A DNA stretch of 64,000 bases from Propionispira arboris (lineage in GTDB: Bacteria > Bacillota > Negativicutes > Selenomonadales > Selenomonadaceae), in contig NZ_FNZK01000023.1 of NCBI RefSeq assembly GCF_900109225.1, positions 1 through 64,000 of the forward strand. The letters are read 5' to 3'. Shown here piece by piece: positions 57,883-64,000 of the stretch (its first letter is position 1; every line of letters starts with the position of its first letter). A program made the position numbers and the translations under genes. Below the pieces are notes generated by a model. That model searched no databases, was not told the DNA's origin, and was given only the letters and a program-made list of their open reading frames with translations.

Positions 57883-59731
57883 GACGCTTCCCCCAATCCA
57901 CTACTTTTACATCAAGATTCGGACAAACTCCACAAGCACTACATTTACCATGCCGGCAATCTTCTGTAAGTTCTTCTTTTAAAGCATGATGATATTCTCT
58001 AAGCAAAAATTCTTTATTAACCCCAGGCGTTACATGTTCCCATGGCAAAAGTTCATTTTTGCTGCGCTCCCGCTGATTGTAAAAAGCTGGATCAATGCCA
58101 CAAGTTTCAAAAGCTTTCATCCAGATATCATATCTAAAAAGTTCTGACCAGCCATCGAATTTTGCACCTTGTTTGAACGCTTCATAAATAACTTTGCTGA
58201 GACGACGATCACCACGCGTAATAGCTCCTTCAAGATAGCTGATGTGTGCATCGTGGTAGTTAAACTGAATCGCACGATCACGGATATGCTCTTTTAAAAG
58301 TTTCTGTTTTCTGGCAAATTCCTCCTGCGTATTTTGCGAAAACCATTGGAACGGTGTATATGGTTTTGGCACAAAACAAGCCACACTGACCGTGACTCGC
58401 GCCCCACGTTTACCAGTAACCTGCCGATATAAGTCAACCACTTTCTGTGCCAGTCGAGCAATCCCAATAATATCCTCATCTGTTTCAGTCGGCAGCCCCA
58501 TCATAAAATACAATTTCACGGTATTCCAGCCATTTTCAAAAGCACTTCTTACGGCTTGTTCAAGGTTTGCTTCCGTCACACCTTTATTAATAACGTCACG
58601 CAGCCTCTGGGTTCCGGCTTCCGGGGCAAATGTTAAACCACTTTTCCTGACCTGCTGCAATTTATGAGCAAGTTCGATCGAAAAACTGTCTATACGCAGT
58701 GAAGGTAAAGAAAGTGCCAGTTTTTCCTTTTTAAAATCTTCCATAATATCTGTCACAAATTCGCCCAAACATGAATAATCCGCTGAGCTAAGTGAGGTCA
58801 ACGCCATTTCATCATAACCTGTCGATGCAACGAGTTGTTTTGCCAGGGCGCGCAGTTTCTCTGGTGTGCGTTCACGTACCGGTCTGTATGAAATTCCCGC
58901 CTGACAGAAGCGGCAGCCTCTTGTACAGCCACGAAAGAGTTCTAACATGATCCGATCATGCACAATATCAATATAAGGTACCACGGGGCTTTCGAGAAAA
59001 GTAACCTCATCCATATTTTTTACAACTCTTTTTTGAACGAGTGGGCGTGCTTCTGGACAGATAGGCAAAACAGATTCAATTAAATTCTCATTATTATACT
59101 GTACCGCATAAAAAGATGGTACATAAATTCCGTCCAGAACCGCAAGTCGTTTCAACAAACCTTGCCGCCCCTGAACACATCCATCTTTTTTCCATTGAAT
59201 AAAGCACTCGACTACTTCAACAATGATTTCTTCACCTTCACCAATAATAAAAAAATCAAAGAATTCCGCAATAGGTTCCGTGTTATATACGCATGGTCCG
59301 CCACCGACAATAAATGGATCTGTATCCTTTCGTTCCACCGCAAAAAGTGGTATATTGGCTAAATCCAGCATATTTAAAATATTAGTGTAAATCATTTCAT
59401 ATTGCAAAGAAAAACCGACAAAGTCGAACTGCGACAGGGGGGTAAATGTTTCGAGTGAATACAATGGGATTTTATTTTCCCGCATTTTAGCTTCCATATC
59501 GATCCAGGGTGCATACACCCTTTCAGCAGCCGTATCCTCACGCTTGTTCAAAATCTCATACAATATTTTCAAGCCCAGATTTGACATACCTACTTCATAT
59601 ACATCGGGCAAAGCAAGCGCAAACGTACACTGCACCTGTGCATGATCTTTTTGTACTGCATTAAATTCATTGCCTGTATACCTTGCTGGTTTATTGACCG
59701 CATGAATCATTGCCGGATCAAGTTTTACCAT
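57875..59731 (-). CDS. B12-binding-like radical SAM protein (TIGR03960)
   Basis: 618 residues. N-terminal Rossmann domain like the B12-binding fold (FALALPDVYEVGMSNLGLKIL), then the radical SAM cluster ELFRGCTRGCRFCQAG (C-x3-C-x2-C) near residue 285, SLSSADYSCLGE, and a C-terminal extension with a Cys-rich end (CSACGVCPNLDVK). Family of unknown reaction, always found with the DUF2344 partner and often beside rng and rodA, as here. Confidence 0.93.
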   Translation of the reverse strand: MVKLDPAMIHAVNKPARYTGNEFNAVQKDHAQVQCTFALALPDVYEVGMSNLGLKILYEILNKREDTAAERVYAPWIDMEAKMRENKIPLYSLETFTPLSQFDFVGFSLQYEMIYTNILNMLDLANIPLFAVERKDTDPFIVGGGPCVYNTEPIAEFFDFFIIGEGEEIIVEVVECFIQWKKDGCVQGRQGLLKRLAVLDGIYVPSFYAVQYNNENLIESVLPICPEARPLVQKRVVKNMDEVTFLESPVVPYIDIVHDRIMLELFRGCTRGCRFCQAGISYRPVRERTPEKLRALAKQLVASTGYDEMALTSLSSADYSCLGEFVTDIMEDFKKEKLALSLPSLRIDSFSIELAHKLQQVRKSGLTFAPEAGTQRLRDVINKGVTEANLEQAVRSAFENGWNTVKLYFMMGLPTETDEDIIGIARLAQKVVDLYRQVTGKRGARVTVSVACFVPKPYTPFQWFSQNTQEEFARKQKLLKEHIRDRAIQFNYHDAHISYLEGAITRGDRRLSKVIYEAFKQGAKFDGWSELFRYDIWMKAFETCGIDPAFYNQRERSKNELLPWEHVTPGVNKEFLLREYHHALKEELTEDCRHGKCSACGVCPNLDVKVVDWGKRHD

Positions 59732-59849
59732 ATAATTTAATAACCTCCATTATCCATTCAAAATTAAACATAAGCTATCATACCGACTATGTGATCTACT
59801 CTATATTATAGCTTGAGCAAATAAGTCTAAATTCCCCATACGAGAAATA

Positions 59850-59869
59850 GGGCACCATGCTTAGCACCC
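59850..59869 (-). terminator. Weak hairpin after rodA
   Basis: GGGTGC with GTGCCC (G-U pairs) on the minus strand, followed by TATTTC. It may stop part of the rodA transcript. Confidence 0.4.
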
Positions 59870-59876
59870 TGTTTAT

Positions 59877-60980
59877 TTAAAATAAGATTTTTTGTCTTCG
59901 CATATAGATATTCAACAAAATACCAATTGACATCATATTAGTCGTAAGAGAACTAACACCATAACTCATGAGCGGCAGAGGAATACCGGTAACCGGCATA
60001 ATACCAGTTGTCATTCCAACATTCACAAGCACGTGAAATGCGAGCATTGATGAAATCCCCACCGCTAACAACATTCCAAAATTATCACTAGCCTCACGGG
60101 CTATTTTTACCCCACGATAAAGAAGAATGAGATATAGAATCAGCAAAATAGCCGCTCCAACAAAGCCAAGTTCTTCACCAACAACTGCAAAAATAAAATC
60201 TGTGTGGTTTTCTGGTAAAAAATTAAGCTGACTCTGCGTGCCGCCAAATAACCCTTTTCCAAAGAGCATACCGGAGCCAATCGCAATTTTAGATTGAATA
60301 ATATGATATCCTGACCCTAACGGATCTACATTTGGATCCATAAACACCATGATGCGCATTTTCTGATAATCTTTTAAAAAGTGCCACAAAACTGGTAAGC
60401 AGGCAATACCTGCACCAAAAATCATTGCCAGTAAACGCAAATTGACCCCCGCCGCAAAAATCATACCAACAAAGATTGCTAAAAAGACGAGAGAAGTACC
60501 TAAATCCGGCTGCTTCAACACAAGCAGAAACGGTACTCCTAAATAAGCTGCAATCGGCAATAAATCCTTAAACGTATTAAGTTTGCCAATTTTATCTTCC
60601 AATATTGCTGCTAAAGAAATAATCATAATTATTTTTGAAAACTCAGAGGGCTGCAATGTAATCGGTCCAATTTGTATCCAGCGTTGTGCTCCCAGAGCCG
60701 ATTGTCCAAGCACCATAACAGCAACCAGCATGACTAAATTGAAAATATAAAGACGATTTCCATAATGCTGCAACATTTTATAATCGAAATTCAATAGAAA
60801 AAAAATCAATAGGCCATTAATGATTGCGAAAATCCCCTGCCGCTGCACAAACCAATAGCGTTCATCACTTGGTGTATTGATATGCGTAGCACTCCCAATG
60901 ATAACTAAACTTATAACAATGATTGCAGCTACTGTGGCAATCATTGTTATATCCAATCTTCGTAACAATCTGTTATTCAT
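59877..60980 (-). CDS. rodA: RodA-type SEDS peptidoglycan glycosyltransferase
   Basis: 367 residues, about ten spans. SEDS family marks: QRWIQIGPITLQPSEFSK, LVLKQPDLGTSLVF, and the FLPENHTDFIFAVVGEELGF segment with the catalytic-site Asp region, then GIPLPLMSYGVSSL. The call as RodA rather than FtsW rests on its place behind minCDE and mrdA. It polymerises wall strands for elongation with PBP2. Confidence 0.95.
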   Translation of the reverse strand: MNNRLLRRLDITMIATVAAIIVISLVIIGSATHINTPSDERYWFVQRQGIFAIINGLLIFFLLNFDYKMLQHYGNRLYIFNLVMLVAVMVLGQSALGAQRWIQIGPITLQPSEFSKIIMIISLAAILEDKIGKLNTFKDLLPIAAYLGVPFLLVLKQPDLGTSLVFLAIFVGMIFAAGVNLRLLAMIFGAGIACLPVLWHFLKDYQKMRIMVFMDPNVDPLGSGYHIIQSKIAIGSGMLFGKGLFGGTQSQLNFLPENHTDFIFAVVGEELGFVGAAILLILYLILLYRGVKIAREASDNFGMLLAVGISSMLAFHVLVNVGMTTGIMPVTGIPLPLMSYGVSSLTTNMMSIGILLNIYMRRQKILF

Positions 60981-61072
60981 AATAATTTACCTTTTAGGTC
61001 CCCCTGTTATTTTCGTAAAAAAGAGTTTTCCTTTTTTACGCGTACAAAATATAACGTAAATGCACAACCCAA

Positions 61073-61105
61073 AATGGTCTTTTACGCATTTCGCAAAAGA
61101 CCATT
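61073..61105 (-). terminator. Hairpin after minE
   Basis: AATGGTCTTTT and its complement (11 bp, 11-base loop). On the minus strand TTTT follows briefly, then G; likely a partial terminator between minE and rodA. Confidence 0.55.
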
Positions 61106-61143
61106 GACTACAAAAAAGTCACAATTTCGCCTGCATGTTTGAT

Positions 61144-61422
61144 TCATCTTCGGATACCAGAATTATGTTTCATTCTATTTACCGGAATATTCGCCACGAG
61201 TGCTACGGACGTTTCATCATTAGCCAAGGTGATTTCCATATCCTGCTTGTTTATTTCCATATAATTTGAAATCACTTTTATGATATCATCTTTCAATAGT
61301 TTCATTACTTCCGGTGAAATATTGGCTCTGTCGTGAATCAAAACTACTTTTAACCGATCCCTAGCTACTTCTTTTGATGATTTATTTGTTTTACCAAACA
61401 TTTTTATAATCGATTCCAACAT
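61144..61422 (-). CDS. minE: Cell division topology factor MinE
   Basis: 92 residues from ATG at 61422, eight bases after AAGGAGG. Membrane and anti-MinCD helix at the start (ESIIKMFGK), the KSSKEVARDRLKVVLIHDR strand, and the C-terminal topological domain. It makes MinD release the membrane so the Min proteins oscillate. A MinE system, rather than DivIVA/MinJ, fits a diderm Firmicute. After minD by 13 bases. Confidence 0.95.
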   Translation of the reverse strand: MLESIIKMFGKTNKSSKEVARDRLKVVLIHDRANISPEVMKLLKDDIIKVISNYMEINKQDMEITLANDETSVALVANIPVNRMKHNSGIRR

Positions 61423-61435
61423 CCCATCAACCTCC

Positions 61436-62224
61436 TTACCAGCCAAAAACGCGTCGCAATTTCACCAAAAATCCATCTTCCAAAAACTCCATAAATGGAA
61501 TTTCCTCACCACAGATACGTCCAACAATATTACGATAAGCTTGCCCTGCCTCAGAATTACGATTTGTAATTACAGGGTCACCTCGATTCGTTGATGTAAC
61601 AACCAACTCATCATCTGGTACTTGTCCTATACATTTAATCGATAAGATCTCATCAATATCATCCATATCAAGCATATCACCATTTCGCACCATTTGTGGA
61701 CGAATGCGATTGACAATCAGTTCAATGTCTTCCTTATCAGCTCGCCCCAGTTCGCCAATAATTTTATCGGCATCACGCACAGCTGATATTTCAGGCATCG
61801 TCACAACAATAGCCCGATCTGCGGCAGCAATTGCCGTCTTGAAGCCCTGTTCAATACCAGCAGGGCAATCAATTAATATATAATCAAATTCACTGCGAAG
61901 CTCATTACAAAGTGCTATAAGTTGTTCTTCATTCACTGCCATTTTATCTTTAACCTGTGATGTAGGCAGCAAATAAAGTGTATCATATTTTTTATGACGA
62001 ACCAGCGCTTTTTTATATGTAACACGGCCCTCCGTCACATCAATCAAATCATACATAATTCGATTTTCAAGTCCCAGCAATAAATCTAAATTTCTTAGGC
62101 CTGTATCTGTATCAATCAATACAACTTTTTTGCCCCGCTCAGCAAGACCTACCCCCAAATTTGCCGTCGTCGTCGTTTTACCAACGCCGCCTTTTCCAGA
62201 AGTGATAACAATAACCTCACTCAT
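61436..62224 (-). CDS. minD: Septum site-determining ATPase MinD
   Basis: 262 residues. Deviant Walker A GKGGVGKTTTTANLG at 10-24, DTDTGLRNLDLLLG (switch), LIDCPAGIE, and a C-terminal amphipathic helix (FMEFLEDGFLVKLRRVFGW) that inserts in the membrane. Its start overlaps the minC stop (TAATG). It carries MinC to the poles. Confidence 0.97.
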   Translation of the reverse strand: MSEVIVITSGKGGVGKTTTTANLGVGLAERGKKVVLIDTDTGLRNLDLLLGLENRIMYDLIDVTEGRVTYKKALVRHKKYDTLYLLPTSQVKDKMAVNEEQLIALCNELRSEFDYILIDCPAGIEQGFKTAIAAADRAIVVTMPEISAVRDADKIIGELGRADKEDIELIVNRIRPQMVRNGDMLDMDDIDEILSIKCIGQVPDDELVVTSTNRGDPVITNRNSEAGQAYRNIVGRICGEEIPFMEFLEDGFLVKLRRVFGW

Positions 62225-62859
62225 TAGCCAGCCCCCAATCTATGTACCGGTTCAATCACAATCATTGCATCTCGTATGAAAGCACGTTCCGTACATTTTG
62301 TTTTTTCTATGTGGTCGGGCGCCCTGGCAACCAATTCTGCAATACGAATCTGCATTGCCATCATATGATCAGCAATAACAAACGCATTTGAATCACCAAA
62401 TGCTCCTGCATGGACAATACCGCGACACACCCCTTGAATATCAATATTCCCACCGGCGATAATCTTAGCACCGGGATTTACATTTCCCTGAATCACTATG
62501 GAACCATTACAAATAATCTCTTGGCCGCCGCGGACTGTTTTATTAATAATCGTCGTTTCTCGTATTCCCGGAATTTCAGCTTCTATTTCTTCCTGTTTTC
62601 TTGAAATTGATTTTTGCAGAGAAAAATCCACAGCTTGTAATGTTATCCCGTAACGTTTAAATAACAAGCTCAGTTCGGCTTCCTGCTCTTTGGTGAGCCG
62701 ATTTGCAGCTACCTTGATGATTGTTCCTTCTGAAAAAAAATTAAGTGCAGACTCCAATTTTTTTTTCAATTGATCCCTAATGTTACCAAAATCCGCTGTT
62801 TCGTTTAAAATCAGTTGTAACCCAACCCGACTGCCTTTAAACATCACATCTTCACTCAT
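62224..62859 (-). CDS. minC: Division inhibitor MinC
   Basis: 211 residues from ATG at 62859, with GGGAG close upstream; a GTG 12 bases earlier is possible. N-terminal FtsZ-binding domain, then a C-terminal beta-helix with repeated turns (GNVNPGAKIIAGGNIDIQG, then HAGAFGDSNA) that binds MinD. It blocks FtsZ rings near the poles. Between mrdA and minD. Confidence 0.95.
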   Translation of the reverse strand: MSEDVMFKGSRVGLQLILNETADFGNIRDQLKKKLESALNFFSEGTIIKVAANRLTKEQEAELSLLFKRYGITLQAVDFSLQKSISRKQEEIEAEIPGIRETTIINKTVRGGQEIICNGSIVIQGNVNPGAKIIAGGNIDIQGVCRGIVHAGAFGDSNAFVIADHMMAMQIRIAELVARAPDHIEKTKCTERAFIRDAMIVIEPVHRLGAG

Positions 62860-62960
62860 AAGTACTCCCACACTTTATTTGTACAGTTTATAGTATTTAA
62901 AAGATTACTTCGCTTTTTTTTGACATATTCCTGCTTTTTTTTAATTTGTCAATATATCAA

Positions 62961-64000
62961 TTACTTTTGTGCTGCATCCTCTGGATTTACAATACCAAAT
63001 GCCGCCTCTAGAATTTTTTTACCAATTGGTACCGCCGACTGTGAACCAAAACCACCTTGTTCAACGAGAACCGCCACTACAATATTGGGATCGTCAAATG
63101 GCCCATACGCAATAAACCAACCATGATCTTTTCCTTGTGAATTTTCAGCTGTTCCGGTCTTCCCGGCAATTTTAACTGGAAAATCTTTACCGAACGAAGA
63201 TGCCGCAGTTCCGACCGTTGTAACTTCCCGAAGTCCATCTTGGACAAGTGCTATGATATCCGGACTGACATCAAGCCGCCCTAGCTCTTCCGGTTTAAAG
63301 TCTTTCAGTACCTGCCCATTTGGATCCGTAATCTGTTTTACGAGATACGGTTTATATCGAATGCCACCATTGGCTATTTCACTCATTACAACAGCGATCT
63401 GCAATGGTGTTACCAAATTGAACCCCTGTCCAATGGCAGCATCAAAGGTTTCCGATAAATACCAATCATCATCAAAAACTTTTCGTTTATAGGCGCGGTT
63501 CGCCACAAGTCCATCTGATTCATAAGGCAAATTGATGCCGGTTCTAGCTCCCAAACCAAACATGCGGCCATACTTCTCCAGTTTATCAATACCTAAACGA
63601 TTACCCATCTCATAAAAATAAACATTATCAGAATGAGCCAATGCCATTTTAAAACTAATCCAACCTAATGCCTCACCTTCGGAATTAACCTTGGGAATAA
63701 TCCAGTGACGTCCCGAATCAAAAATCATTTCGTCCGGCCCCACCTTCCCTTCTGATAAAGCAGCTATCCCCGTGATAATTTTAAAAGGAGACCCTGGTGG
63801 ATATTCACCAGTAATTGCTTTATTATCAAGAGGAAAATTTGGATTATCATTAATCATCTTCCAATCTTTATTGGAAATGCCACGGGCAAAAAGATTTGGA
63901 TTGAAAGCCGGTCGGCTTACCATTGCTAAAACCTCACCTGTTTTAGGATTAAGTACTACGGCAGCTGCAGCTTTCGCATGGATTTTAAGCAACTGTTCAT
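62961..64000 (-). CDS. mrdA: Penicillin-binding protein 2, C-terminal part (cut by window)
   Basis: The window ends inside the gene, so the N-terminal membrane anchor and dimerisation domain are missing. About 346 residues of the transpeptidase domain remain. The active-site motifs are present: SPFK (serine of SxxK) in EYPPGSPFKI, SDN in LAHSDNVYF, and KTG in IAGKTGTAEN. The gene links wall strands in elongation with RodA. It stands first of the mrdA-minC-minD-minE-rodA order. Confidence 0.96.
   Translation of the reverse strand, partial: EQLLKIHAKAAAAVVLNPKTGEVLAMVSRPAFNPNLFARGISNKDWKMINDNPNFPLDNKAITGEYPPGSPFKIITGIAALSEGKVGPDEMIFDSGRHWIIPKVNSEGEALGWISFKMALAHSDNVYFYEMGNRLGIDKLEKYGRMFGLGARTGINLPYESDGLVANRAYKRKVFDDDWYLSETFDAAIGQGFNLVTPLQIAVVMSEIANGGIRYKPYLVKQITDPNGQVLKDFKPEELGRLDVSPDIIALVQDGLREVTTVGTAASSFGKDFPVKIAGKTGTAENSQGKDHGWFIAYGPFDDPNIVVAVLVEQGGFGSQSAVPIGKKILEAAFGIVNPEDAAQK

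Overview
The window comes from an AT-rich diderm Firmicute, most likely a member of the Negativicutes (Selenomonadales or Sporomusales type). Gene content and order are Firmicute-like: hrcA-grpE-dnaK-dnaJ-prmA-rsmE-mtaB with a CIRCE site, T-box leaders before leuS and ileS, an L27 precursor with its Prp protease, and rplU-prp-rpmA-obg-yhbY-proB-proA-nadD-yqeK-lcp-rsfS. An outer membrane is shown by an SLH-domain porin of the OmpM type and by a TolC-type channel with an RND pump. The genus cannot be fixed from the sequence alone.

Layout. 1-507: frameshifted end of a comM/yifB gene. 508-12500: accessory region with an ArsB/NhaD-type permease, a TetR-controlled efflux operon (adaptor, RND pump, universal stress protein, TolC channel), a MarR regulator, three small secreted or low-complexity proteins of unknown role, and relics of mobile or decayed genes. 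12528-14710: unknown membrane protein, floA, nfeD. 14984-24328: translation and heat-shock block (yqeY, rpsU, HIT, mtaB, rsmE, prmA, dnaJ, dnaK, grpE, hrcA), all on the minus strand and driven at least from the CIRCE promoter. 24349-38440: hemW, lepA, rpsT (plus strand), holA, comEC, comEA, leuS and ileS. 38549-40030: lgt and a Thr-Tyr-fMet-Met tRNA operon on the plus strand. 40045-46631: OmpM-type porin, cellobiose-type PTS EIIC with an RpiR regulator, a DUF535 protein, and a lone CheV. 46632-64000: a long minus-strand run for ribosome maturation, proline synthesis, NAD synthesis, RNase G, radical SAM proteins, rodA, minCDE and the end of mrdA (PBP2).

How it fits together. Most of the window is core machinery for protein folding, translation, cell shape and division. 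The mrdA-minC-minD-minE-rodA order couples wall elongation to division-site placement. The efflux operon and its TetR gene each carry the same TTTGAC-N4-GTCAAA palindrome in front, which points to one repressor controlling both.

The most notable observations are two genes (comM and rng) that are each broken at a run of seven A and would both be restored by one added A, the paired TetR operators, and the small secreted-protein locus at 10293-12250 with an unusual direct-repeat and palindrome control region. I did not find a CRISPR array, a prophage, or an intact insertion sequence, and I see no clear evidence of a wholly new system.
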